Assembly (NCBI GenBank): GCA_002713215.1
Contig: PAVO01000021.1
Location: 1 to 50,351 of the forward strand
Direction of reading: 5' to 3'
DNA from: Crocinitomicaceae bacterium
GTDB taxonomy: Bacteria > Bacteroidota > Bacteroidia > Flavobacteriales_G > Salibacteraceae
DNA length: 50,351 nt
Positions 35,478 through 43,300 of this stretch are shown piece by piece; positions within the stretch are counted from its first letter, which is position 1; each line of letters starts with the position of its first letter. A program made the position numbers and the translations under genes. Below the pieces are notes generated by a model. That model saw only the letters and a program-made list of their open reading frames with translations. It did not search any database and was not told where the DNA came from.

Positions 35478-36182
35478 TTAAGAATTGCTGTGTTTTAATT
35501 GAGCAATCGATAGCAAATGCACAAACACAGCCAACGGCATTAAAAAGGAAGCAACAAGTACGTAGGGGTATTGAAGAAAATCGATGGGGAAAGGTTCTAT
35601 ATCACCATATATTTCAGGAAGGTAGATCGTGGTTTGGAAAACAACAATGATACTTGCGATTACCAAGAGCCCTAAATGATTCCACCAAAGGATTAGGTGC
35701 CGGTATTTGTTGAAATTGGAATAGGTAATGATGCCAATGAATAGTATGGAATAGGCATAAATCATGTCAAAATTATAACCTTCTATGGTTGCGTTTACAT
35801 GCAATATTCCTTTAGCAACACTGAAATAGAACAACGTTTCAATAAAAATCCGCATCGTCTGGAAAAGGAATAACCCTCTTGAAGGAAGGTTTTGAATCCA
35901 TCCAAACTTCTGGTTTTTATACACGAAGACTCCTGAGAATATGAAAAGAGGGATGATGGTAAATAAGGCAAAACGGGGAGGAAAATCCAGGGTGTACATG
36001 GCTTCGGTTTTCGTCAAAACATACAGGTACACATGCCAACCCAATAGGGCACCAAATAAGATGTACTTTCCTTTTTTTCGTGCAGCTTCCTTATTGTAGG
36101 TCTGGTTTATCGTCTTGTTCCCAACAAACAGCACAATGCAGGTCATTATAGTAGTTAGGGAGAGGTATCCAAATTCAAGCAT
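35478..36182 (-). CDS. Seven-span hypothetical membrane protein
   Basis: A 234-residue protein with about seven hydrophobic spans (5-21, 42-58, 71-88, 105-122, 139-154, 166-183, 205-226). It contains scattered Trp/Tyr/His and no transporter or catalytic motif that I recognise. It starts 1 base beyond the MarR stop, so the two are translated together and the MarR protein probably controls it. A multidrug-type or small-molecule-sensing role is inference only. Confidence 0.75.
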   Translation of the reverse strand: MLEFGYLSLTTIMTCIVLFVGNKTINQTYNKEAARKKGKYILFGALLGWHVYLYVLTKTEAMYTLDFPPRFALFTIIPLFIFSGVFVYKNQKFGWIQNLPSRGLFLFQTMRIFIETLFYFSVAKGILHVNATIEGYNFDMIYAYSILFIGIITYSNFNKYRHLILWWNHLGLLVIASIIVVFQTTIYLPEIYGDIEPFPIDFLQYPYVLVASFLMPLAVFVHLLSIAQLKHSNS

Positions 36183-36183
36183 A

Positions 36184-36603
36184 CTATCGAATTACAATTT
36201 TTTGATGAAGGAGGTTTAGAGCATCAGAACCATCTTCCTGCATTAAATGGCTTATTTCATTCATGGCTTTTTTCCACTCGGGAATAACGTCGTTTACAAA
36301 TGATTTTCCGATTGAGGTAATTTCTATAATCGGGAATTGATCTTTTTGAATAAACTCCCTATCAAAAAGCCTTTTAAGGTTGCGGTTTAGGGATGATTTT
36401 TCAAGTATGGTAATATCAGTCATTTGCCGTTGAGTGAGCCCTCCTTTTTTGGTAAGTACAAAAAGAATACTGAGTTGACTGTCCGTAATGTTGAATGGTT
36501 TGAGGTACTTTCTAAAAATGTTGCCCACTGCGCGATTGATTCGCATCACTTTCCCAGATATGCAGGTGGAAGGATCGAAACCCTCCAGATTTTTATATTC
36601 CAT
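36184..36603 (-). CDS. MarR-type winged-helix regulator
   Basis: A 139-residue MarR-family protein: helix 1 (about 18-35), wHTH with LTQRQMTDITILEKSSLNRNLKRLFDREFI (56-85), and a C-terminal dimerisation helix. The recognition-helix part (EKSSLNRNLKRL) and wing (QFPIIEITSIG) are clear. It binds a pseudo-palindrome as a dimer; a perfect 16-bp palindrome lies right upstream at 36622-36637. The box TACATTTG at 36608-36615 ends 4 bases before the ATG. Autorepression and control of the membrane gene are strongly suggested. Confidence 0.88.
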   Translation of the reverse strand: MEYKNLEGFDPSTCISGKVMRINRAVGNIFRKYLKPFNITDSQLSILFVLTKKGGLTQRQMTDITILEKSSLNRNLKRLFDREFIQKDQFPIIEITSIGKSFVNDVIPEWKKAMNEISHLMQEDGSDALNLLHQKIVIR

Positions 36604-36607
36604 GAAA

Positions 36608-36615
36608 CAAATGTA
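36608..36615 (-). promoter_or_regulatory. -7 promoter box of the marR gene
   Basis: The minus strand reads TACATTTG, a perfect TAnnTTTG. It sits between the start codon (36603) and the operator, giving a leaderless or nearly leaderless message. Confidence 0.6.
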
Positions 36616-36621
36616 ACGAAT

Positions 36622-36637
36622 AGTTGTATATACAACT
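36622..36637. promoter_or_regulatory. MarR operator palindrome
   Basis: AGTTGTATATACAACT is a perfect 16-bp palindrome, 6 bases upstream of the -7 box, where it would block RNA polymerase. Length and symmetry fit MarR-dimer sites. Confidence 0.65.
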
Positions 36638-36751
36638 TTAATTATCTGAATATGAAAAATGCCAACCCAACCTGTGGAAGCTCGTCATTTCATTGAATCG
36701 GTGATAAGAATATTCATGGGTTCATAGGGTTAGCTCCTATATTTACAAAAA

Positions 36752-39100
36752 ATGAAACACCTTGCTACTTTATTCTTAATTGGGTTAATGCAAGCCATGG
36801 CTTATGCTCAAGCTCCGGTTTTCGACTGGGTAAAAGCAACCCAGGGAACTTATAGAAGTTGGGCTAGGTCAGTATTAGTAGATCCGTTTGGTAATCTGGT
36901 GATTACAGGTGCTTTCGACGGGACCGTCGATTTCGATCCGGGGCCGTCGGCCTTTAACCTTACATCGAATAACAAATTCGATTGCTATGTGCTGAAACTG
37001 GATTCCAATGGAAATTTCCTTTGGGCAAAATCTTTTGGAGGGATCGGAAATGATGCTACTTCATGGGCAGAGGTCGACCGAAATGGTAATGTTTATGTAG
37101 TTGGAGAATTTAGAGATACGGTTGATTTTGACCCTGGAACGGGTGTATATAAATTGCATTCAACACTTAATAACTGGGACGATGGATTTCTGGTGAAGCT
37201 AGATGCCAATGGAAATTTTCAATGGGCCAATAAAATGGGAGGCCCTCCTGGTGATTATTACCAGTCGATTGAAGTAGATGTTTTCGAGAATGTTTACTTA
37301 ACCGGTTTCTTCTATGGTCCTGCCGATTTCGATCCAGGGGCAGGTGTGTACAATATAAACTCCAAGGGGAATGGAGACATTTTTATTCAAAAACTGGATA
37401 AAAATGGGAATTTCAAATGGGCTAAAGGATTTGGTGGAAAGGAGAAGGATATTGGTTTTAGCATTCTTACGGATGACTTGGGTTTTGTGTATTTAACTGG
37501 AATTTATGGTGATACGGTAGACTTTGATCCCGGCTCAGGAACATCAAATTTAGTATCAGCAGGTAAGCAAAATTCCTTTGTACAAAAACTGGATAGTAAC
37601 GGGAATTTTATTTGGGCCAAATCCTTTGGGGGAAATACTACCCTTAGTGTAAGCCTGGCTATAGATCCCAATCAAAATTTATTACTTACAGGTCATTACT
37701 TCACTGGAGGAGATTTTGACCCTGGCCCTGGAGTGTTCAACCTGGCACCTATCGGGGTAATTAATTCCTTTGTTCTCAAACTGGATAATTCGGGTAATTT
37801 TCATTGGGCAAATTCGGCCTTTGCGGTTGGTCAATCTATTCAATCTGATAGTCTTGGGAACGTGTACGTCCTTGGTGATTTTTCAGATACCTGTGACTTC
37901 GACCCGGATACCTCCACTTTTAATTTAATTTCAAATGGAGTCCGGGATGTGTTTATCCAGAAACTGGATTCTTCAGGAAAACTAACCTGGGCGCTTTCAT
38001 TTGGTGCAGACAAATACGAAGGAGCGGCTTCTTTGTTTCTCGATCGAAAACTGAACATCTACAGTTGCGGTATATTTTACAGTTCAACTGTAGATTTTGA
38101 TCCAGGTCCTCGAGTCTACAATTTGACCAATCCATCGCAACAAGAGGCATTTATTCATAAGATTAGTCAATGTAAAACCATAGAAACAGACAGCATTACA
38201 GCCTGTGATTCCATTAAATGGACCGATGGAAACACCTATTATTCCAGTAACAACAACGCTAAAGTTGTATTAACTAATTCAGTTGGTTGCGATTCGGTAA
38301 TTGAATTAAGTCTCGAATTGAACAAGTCTTCTTTGGTTATCGACAACCAGCAGTCTTGTACACCATATACCTGGATTGATGGAATTACCTATTCAGCGAG
38401 TAACGATACGGCAAAATACAGGCTTACGAATAGTGTGGGTTGTGATTCCATTATTACACTAAACTTTATTCGAAATTATGCCAGCACAGTGACCGATACC
38501 CAAAAGGCCTGTAATAGTTACAGCTGGATTGATGGCAATACCTATACGGAGGATAACCATTCGGCTAAGTACACCTTAATCAATTCACAAGGATGTGACT
38601 CGGTAATTACCCTGGACTTAAAGATCAACAAATTGGATAATGGAGTCACTTTTCAAAGCGATTCTGTTTTAACTGCTCATTCATTTAATGCCTCTTACCA
38701 ATGGCTTAAATGTGATCAGAATTTTGAACCGATTCCATCTGAAATTAAGCAAGTAATGATTGCGAATACCAATGGGCAATATGCGGTTGAAGTTGCTAAG
38801 AATGGATGTAAGGATACGTCCAATTGCATATCAGTTACCACTTTTGTTCCTCCGGTTTATCCTGCTTTTACCTGTCGTTCTATCTATCCCAATCCCAGCC
38901 AGGGAGAACTTAGTGTGGTGTTGGGAGAGCTAAAAAATACTCGCATTCAATTGTATTCGATTGAGGGTAAGATCATTGGATCCGAGGACAACATTTCAGG
39001 TCCCATTTACCAGCTGAATTTGGAATTACCTTCGGCTACTTATATTCTCGAAGTGGAAACTGAATCGGGGACACATCGCTGCAGAATAGAGGTAAATTAG
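36752..39100 (+). CDS. Seven-bladed beta-propeller protein with T9SS sorting domain
   Basis: A 782-residue secreted protein (signal peptide to about 20, AYAQ). Exactly seven repeats of about 60 residues follow (about 30-465). Each carries a DFDPG (once DFDPD) turn and a KLDxxGNFxWA end, so they should close a seven-bladed propeller (SBBP-like). Then come three repeats of about 47 residues with CDSIxWxDGxTY and NSxGCDSVI (about 475-625), an Ig-like segment with paired cysteines, and a T9SS tail from YPNPSQGEL to RIEVN. A 7-of-8 promoter box (TATATTTA, 36738-36745) is 7 bases upstream. Its stop overlaps the convergent MDR gene by 4 bases. Confidence 0.88.
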   Translation: MKHLATLFLIGLMQAMAYAQAPVFDWVKATQGTYRSWARSVLVDPFGNLVITGAFDGTVDFDPGPSAFNLTSNNKFDCYVLKLDSNGNFLWAKSFGGIGNDATSWAEVDRNGNVYVVGEFRDTVDFDPGTGVYKLHSTLNNWDDGFLVKLDANGNFQWANKMGGPPGDYYQSIEVDVFENVYLTGFFYGPADFDPGAGVYNINSKGNGDIFIQKLDKNGNFKWAKGFGGKEKDIGFSILTDDLGFVYLTGIYGDTVDFDPGSGTSNLVSAGKQNSFVQKLDSNGNFIWAKSFGGNTTLSVSLAIDPNQNLLLTGHYFTGGDFDPGPGVFNLAPIGVINSFVLKLDNSGNFHWANSAFAVGQSIQSDSLGNVYVLGDFSDTCDFDPDTSTFNLISNGVRDVFIQKLDSSGKLTWALSFGADKYEGAASLFLDRKLNIYSCGIFYSSTVDFDPGPRVYNLTNPSQQEAFIHKISQCKTIETDSITACDSIKWTDGNTYYSSNNNAKVVLTNSVGCDSVIELSLELNKSSLVIDNQQSCTPYTWIDGITYSASNDTAKYRLTNSVGCDSIITLNFIRNYASTVTDTQKACNSYSWIDGNTYTEDNHSAKYTLINSQGCDSVITLDLKINKLDNGVTFQSDSVLTAHSFNASYQWLKCDQNFEPIPSEIKQVMIANTNGQYAVEVAKNGCKDTSNCISVTTFVPPVYPAFTCRSIYPNPSQGELSVVLGELKNTRIQLYSIEGKIIGSEDNISGPIYQLNLELPSATYILEVETESGTHRCRIEVN

Positions 39101-40053
39101 GGTTGATCTTCCCATATCATGGCCACCTTTCCCTGGGTTCTCATGGCTTCAATGTATTCAATGGCTTCCGGAATTTGCTCATAAGGATAGGTTCTTTCAA
39201 TGTGTACGCGAACTTTTCCAATGGCCATTAAATCTGCAATGGTTTTCAGGTCCGGTGTGCTGGCTTCTGCCGTAAATTGGGCCAGCTTAAATTTACTAAA
39301 ACCAGCACGAATAAGTACACCCATCATGTGTGACATAGTTGTAAAACCGACCATGACTCCACGCTTACCCATTCTTGTGTAATCGCTGAAAGATAGGTTT
39401 CCATTGGTATCTACTACCAGGTCGTATTTTCCCTGGTGATCATGAATATTTTCTTCGTCGTAGGCAATTACCCTATCGGCTCCTAAACCCACTACAAAGT
39501 CTCTGTTTTTTGAAGAGCAAACCCCGGTTACCTCTGTACCATAAGCTTTTGCAATTTGAACCGCAAAATGGCCGACTCCTCCGGAAGAACCATTAATAAG
39601 AACGGATTCACCTTCCTTTATTTTTCCATGAGTAATCAGTGCTTGTAATGCCGTAACACCTGCGATGGGTACGCTGGCCATCTCCGCGAAGTTGTTTTCT
39701 TTTGGCATTAAACCACAAACCTTTGCTGGTACACAGGTATATTCAGCAAAAGCGCCACCAGCTAAATTTTCACCAAAAACCCGATCACCCACGTTAAAAT
39801 GAGACACATTGTTTCCAACTTCTTCAACAACACCGGCAAAATCGGCTCCCATAATTTTATCCTTGGGTTTGAACAAACCAAAACTAAATCGGGCAAAGAA
39901 GGGTGCTCCCCTTAAGATGTGCCAGTCGGCAGGGTTAGCAGAATTGGCCATTACTTTAACCAACAAATGGCCGTCTTTTATTTTGGGTTTTTCAATGTCC
40001 TCCAGTTGAAGGACTTCAGGTCCTCCATAAACCGATTTTGTAATGGCTTTCAT
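39097..40053 (-). CDS. Zinc-independent MDR-family NAD(P)-dependent oxidoreductase
   Basis: A 318-residue medium-chain dehydrogenase/reductase of the quinone-oxidoreductase type. The GroES-like domain starts MKAITKSVYGGPEVLQL and has GADFAGVVEEVG. The Rossmann loop is INGSSGGVGHFAVQIAKAYG (about 153-172). No structural-zinc Cys cluster is present. It probably reduces quinones or enones with NADPH. ATG 40053 is supported by a -7 box 26 bases upstream. Confidence 0.87.
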   Translation of the reverse strand: MKAITKSVYGGPEVLQLEDIEKPKIKDGHLLVKVMANSANPADWHILRGAPFFARFSFGLFKPKDKIMGADFAGVVEEVGNNVSHFNVGDRVFGENLAGGAFAEYTCVPAKVCGLMPKENNFAEMASVPIAGVTALQALITHGKIKEGESVLINGSSGGVGHFAVQIAKAYGTEVTGVCSSKNRDFVVGLGADRVIAYDEENIHDHQGKYDLVVDTNGNLSFSDYTRMGKRGVMVGFTTMSHMMGVLIRAGFSKFKLAQFTAEASTPDLKTIADLMAIGKVRVHIERTYPYEQIPEAIEYIEAMRTQGKVAMIWEDQP

Positions 40054-40078
40054 ATAAGCGGTTTTAATTTCGTGGCAT

Positions 40079-40086
40079 CAAATCTA
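40079..40086 (-). promoter_or_regulatory. -7 promoter box of the MDR gene
   Basis: The minus strand reads TAGATTTG, a perfect TAnnTTTG; leader about 21 bases to ATG 40053. Confidence 0.5.
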
Positions 40087-40206
40087 GATTGGAATTAGGA
40101 ATAATTGATTCTCAAACTACACGAGCCAGGTAATTTCAAGGACTAATGGTATTTATCCAATGTTGCTATTGATTTTCCGTATTATTGAGGAGTAAAACAG
40201 ACCATT

Positions 40207-40452
40207 TTGAGTTTACCGTTTATTTTATTTTCCCTTCTTTCTTCAATATCCTTGCTTTTGTATCTGGTAGATGGATATTATCAAAACGACATTAAAAAAG
40301 GAGTTTATCATATTGTTGGTTTCCTGTGTTTTGGAATCACCTCTTTGATCCTTATCAGATACTTAAATATAATATTGGTATTCCTTATTCCATTTATTGT
40401 ACTCCTCTATGTATTGGTGTTCTCTTCTAAAAAACGAAATAGAATGCGTTGA
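40207..40452 (+). CDS. Small three-helix membrane protein (hypothetical)
   Basis: An 81-residue protein that would start at TTG 40207; there is no ATG in the open stretch from 40189. It has three hydrophobic spans (about 4-20, 34-50, 54-72) and a basic tail (SSKKRNRMR), a positive-inside pattern typical of real membrane proteins. No family is recognised. With a non-ATG start it remains uncertain. Confidence 0.5.
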   Translation: MSLPFILFSLLSSISLLLYLVDGYYQNDIKKGVYHIVGFLCFGITSLILIRYLNIILVFLIPFIVLLYVLVFSSKKRNRMR

Positions 40453-40519
40453 ATTAATTGTAGCTTGATTTTACTGTTTCCAAACCATTAAAGTTAAGCG
40501 TTTAATTCATTCCTGTTGT

Positions 40520-40852
40520 TCAAGCATTGGTTGAAACCGCAATTAGCGCCTTCTCATTAAACTCAAGCTTTCTAAGGTTTACAAATGCTGAGCATTCCAA
40601 AATTGCCTCATGAATTTCAGGAAGACGCTCTTTAAGATCTCGTCCATTTGATAGTTCAATCACAAGGGTTTCGTTTTTACCAACAAGGACAGAAGTCATA
40701 CCTGTTCCAGGGTTGTCAATATCCGTCATACAGTCTATCCAGGCATTCATGTTATTACCATAGAATCCCGGAAATCCCATGGTATCGGAGAAGACTTTAT
40801 GGAAGGAGTTCCAGTCAACAATTTTATTGGTATCAATTTTAACAGTTTTCAC
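40520..40852 (-). CDS. Barstar-family protein
   Basis: A 110-residue protein with the barstar core: DWNSFHKVFSDTMGFPGFYGNNMNAWIDCMT (split: helix, then the GxFYGNNMNAW loop, then Asp40-Cys41, equivalent to the Asp39 of barstar that inserts into the barnase active site). Barstar inhibits barnase-like RNases. No RNase gene is adjacent, and the gene 5 bases upstream is a membrane protein, so this is an orphan antitoxin-like protein. It may have its own target. Confidence 0.87.
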   Translation of the reverse strand: MKTVKIDTNKIVDWNSFHKVFSDTMGFPGFYGNNMNAWIDCMTDIDNPGTGMTSVLVGKNETLVIELSNGRDLKERLPEIHEAILECSAFVNLRKLEFNEKALIAVSTNA

Positions 40853-40857
40853 TCTTC

Positions 40858-41226
40858 TTATGTATAGTTCATTCTCATGTGCATTGAAAGGGAATTCATA
40901 TCGTGTTTAATATCTTCCAGAGTACGTATTCTGTTCCGTTGCTGCCTTAGCATGGCCACATAGGCCCAGGTTCCTACAGTTACAAAAGCCAATAACATAT
41001 AAACCGCATTTCTCTTAACCTTTTTCCGGGTGTAGTTAAATTCAACTTTGGCGATTTTGCTTTTTAGTTCCTCAGGCAGATCACTTCGTTTAATGTGTTC
41101 CTGAAATCGATTAAATTCAATGATCAGTTGAAACAATTCATCATCTTCCACCACGCCGTCGGCCAAATGCCTTTCACATTCTGCATGAACGAATTCCAAG
41201 TATTTAAAACAGGTATCAAGTTCCAT
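40858..41226 (-). CDS. Single-span membrane protein with helical cytosolic domain (hypothetical)
   Basis: A 122-residue protein. An N-terminal helical region (1-68, with many E/D/K) is followed by one span at about 73-92 (AVYMLLAFVTVGTWAYVAML) and an arginine-rich juxtamembrane helix that may coil. It has no signal peptide. The stop is 5 bases before the barstar start, so they form an operon. No barnase-like or other RNase motif is visible. Function is unknown; it could be a partner or anchor for the barstar protein. Confidence 0.7.
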   Translation of the reverse strand: MELDTCFKYLEFVHAECERHLADGVVEDDELFQLIIEFNRFQEHIKRSDLPEELKSKIAKVEFNYTRKKVKRNAVYMLLAFVTVGTWAYVAMLRQQRNRIRTLEDIKHDMNSLSMHMRMNYT

Positions 41227-41263
41227 TTAAAAAGTAAACACCTTCTGGTCGATAAATCCTCGA

Positions 41264-41278
41264 GCCAATCTTGTTGGC
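41264..41278. promoter_or_regulatory. Leader hairpin of the membrane/barstar operon
   Basis: GCCAA / TTGGC with a TCTTG loop, within the predicted 67-base leader, 37 bases before ATG 41226. Confidence 0.3.
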
Positions 41279-41297
41279 GAAAAGGGGTATTTCCTTT

Positions 41298-41305
41298 CAA
41301 ATTTA
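41298..41305 (-). promoter_or_regulatory. -7 promoter box of the membrane/barstar operon
   Basis: The minus strand reads TAAATTTG, a perfect TAnnTTTG. It is inside a 17-base string (41295-41311) repeated exactly at 48043-48059. The remaining 190 bases to 41503 show nothing else. Confidence 0.5.
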
Positions 41306-41503
41306 CACTATTAATGGTATTTATCTTTTGGCTTTGTTGAGCCGATTTATTCGTGCGATCAAACACACTTAGTTAAGCATTTAAGAATTATCTATCAACC
41401 TGCAATTGGGTTGTGTTTTGACAATAGTTGAGTTTCGAAAGTGAATGGTAATTTTACCTATTGCCAGGGCTTGTGGAAGTCCGGCGAAAAGAGAAGTTTC
41501 GGC

Positions 41504-42028
41504 TTATTTTATATCAGTTTGATTCTTTTGACCTATTAGTTTTCCGACTGCAGCAATGGTGAAAGCAATTACAATTGACATTAAGATTGAACTGATTAAA
41601 TAGCTGGAAATACGTATTGGATCATCTTGCATATAATCTCGATGCAAGCTGGTAATTATGATAAACCATTTCTCTATAAGAACCCCTATTCTAGAGAATA
41701 TTGAAACTAAAAAGACAAGTAGAAACGACGACCCGGTTTTCTGAAACAAGAGTATAAAAGGTAAAACCATGGAACAAATACTAAAGAATACATATTGGGT
41801 GGTGTAATCTCTATTTAACCAGGAAATGGTTTGATCCTGATTCAAGCCATAGGTTAAAGTTTGAAACCCAAGATCCAGCAGATTCAGCACTCCCAACGAA
41901 ATTATGATCCATTTTGCAATGAGTAAATTATGCCGAGACCATGATTGATTAATTCTGGAATTCAAAATCCAGAGAAAGAGAATGGCGATTGGTAGGTTAC
42001 CGTAGATCAGTTCATTGAGGTAAATCAT
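41504..42028 (-). CDS. Four-span hypothetical membrane protein
   Basis: A 174-residue protein with four to five hydrophobic spans (about 8-22, 37-57, 80-96, 101-124, 145-165). No motif or family is recognised. Its ATG overlaps the stop of the upstream secreted gene as ATGA. It is last in the operon that starts with gamma-glutamyltransferase. Confidence 0.68.
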   Translation of the reverse strand: MIYLNELIYGNLPIAILFLWILNSRINQSWSRHNLLIAKWIIISLGVLNLLDLGFQTLTYGLNQDQTISWLNRDYTTQYVFFSICSMVLPFILLFQKTGSSFLLVFLVSIFSRIGVLIEKWFIIITSLHRDYMQDDPIRISSYLISSILMSIVIAFTIAAVGKLIGQKNQTDIK

Positions 42029-42504
42029 TCTTTATGCATGATTGGAATTCCAATTGCGGTGGAAAGTACCCAGTTGCCTATTTCATTTTTGTGAAATTCA
42101 TTCATAAACAGATTGTATCCTATATTCAGGCGTACAATATTTTGGATGGATAGCCCTATATATGGGCGAATTGAAGTGTTGGTATTCATTTCTTTGGTAT
42201 AAAAACAAAGACGAATTCCCGCTCCAGGCCCAATACCATATACGCTAGTTCCAATGTCAGCCGTTGCACTTATTTGATGTAACTGATTCCATGGAGAATA
42301 TCCATAATTAACTCCTGCGCCGTACCAAGAATAAAAATCGGAATTGGTGAGATCAGTTCCAACGCTAAAAAAGCCATGGTCGAATTGATCATAACCAATA
42401 TTTACCTGCAACCATGACCAATCAATTTTATTATCCTGTGCCTTCAATTGGTTATAAGAGAACGCGGAAATTAGCAAAAAAGGAATTAAAATATGCAGTT
42501 TCAT
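42025..42504 (-). CDS. Secreted beta-rich hypothetical protein
   Basis: A 159-residue exported protein (signal peptide to about 22, LKAQ). The mature part alternates aromatic and polar residues (LQVNIGYDQFDHGFFSVGT, YGAGVNYGYS, GAGIRLCFYTK), suggesting a small outer-membrane barrel. No family is recognised. It is 6 bases downstream of the lipoprotein gene and overlaps the next gene by 4 bases. Confidence 0.65.
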   Translation of the reverse strand: MKLHILIPFLLISAFSYNQLKAQDNKIDWSWLQVNIGYDQFDHGFFSVGTDLTNSDFYSWYGAGVNYGYSPWNQLHQISATADIGTSVYGIGPGAGIRLCFYTKEMNTNTSIRPYIGLSIQNIVRLNIGYNLFMNEFHKNEIGNWVLSTAIGIPIMHKE

Positions 42505-42510
42505 TTGATG

Positions 42511-43281
42511 TTAATCATAGCTCGATTTAACCATCCTAAGCGCATTGATCAAATCTTTCACGACACTCGAATCCCGAAAGATCATTTTACTGTTTTGAAT
42601 TGAGTCGATCAAGCCATTTTCACGATAAGCATCGTTCAATGGAGCTGCTATTTCTTGAATAACGTATTGTTTTTGTTCTCGCGCCAGGTTTTCTATGCAG
42701 AGGGCAAAGGCAAATTTTTGCGGATGGTTCTGTAGTGCCAACCACAGATACTCATTTAGCATTTGGGTATACTCTACATTGTTTTTACAATAAGGATTGA
42801 TAGACTTGATCAGGAGGTAGATATCTTTTTCGTTTAATCTTCTGAGGGTCATAAGGGAATCAATCCATAAAAGGGTTTTTATATCACATTTTCGAGATTC
42901 ATCATAGTTGTATTTAATTAGGGAATCCAAGGTTTCGTCATATTCAAAAACATGACTGGTGGTGTCTGAATAGGTTTTAAAATTGGATACAAAGCGGTCT
43001 TCATATTCATGGCCAAAACTGGAAACGGTATATTCTATGCCTGCTTTGGATTCCTTAGAATGGCGAATTTGCCTACCTGTATAATATCGGTTGGTATTTA
43101 TCAAATACCATTTGTCTATGGAATCAATATTAGAAGAGGAGATGGCAATCATCAAATGGCTGGTAGCAGGTTCCTGATTTACTTTATTAAGAACTGAGGT
43201 ATTTTCAGAAGAAGTCCCTTCATTGCAGCCTGCAAACGCAATGGTTATGATAAAAAGTACTACTAATTGTATTCGCTTCAT
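42511..43281 (-). CDS. Hypothetical lipoprotein
   Basis: A 256-residue lipoprotein: lipobox IAFAGC with Cys19. A linker with Ser/Thr/Asn precedes a mostly helical region (from about 115) with many Tyr/Leu/Asp, e.g. RRLNEKDIYLLIKSINPYC. No domain is recognised. It begins 19 bases after the gamma-glutamyltransferase stop, so cotranscription is likely. Confidence 0.65.
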   Translation of the reverse strand: MKRIQLVVLFIITIAFAGCNEGTSSENTSVLNKVNQEPATSHLMIAISSSNIDSIDKWYLINTNRYYTGRQIRHSKESKAGIEYTVSSFGHEYEDRFVSNFKTYSDTTSHVFEYDETLDSLIKYNYDESRKCDIKTLLWIDSLMTLRRLNEKDIYLLIKSINPYCKNNVEYTQMLNEYLWLALQNHPQKFAFALCIENLAREQKQYVIQEIAAPLNDAYRENGLIDSIQNSKMIFRDSSVVKDLINALRMVKSSYD

Positions 43282-43300
43282 ATTACTTCATTGAATTCCT

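Noticed and set aside
40520-41226. The membrane protein considered as a barnase toxin
   Set aside because: It has one membrane span and no RNase motif (no barnase Glu/Arg/His triad pattern).
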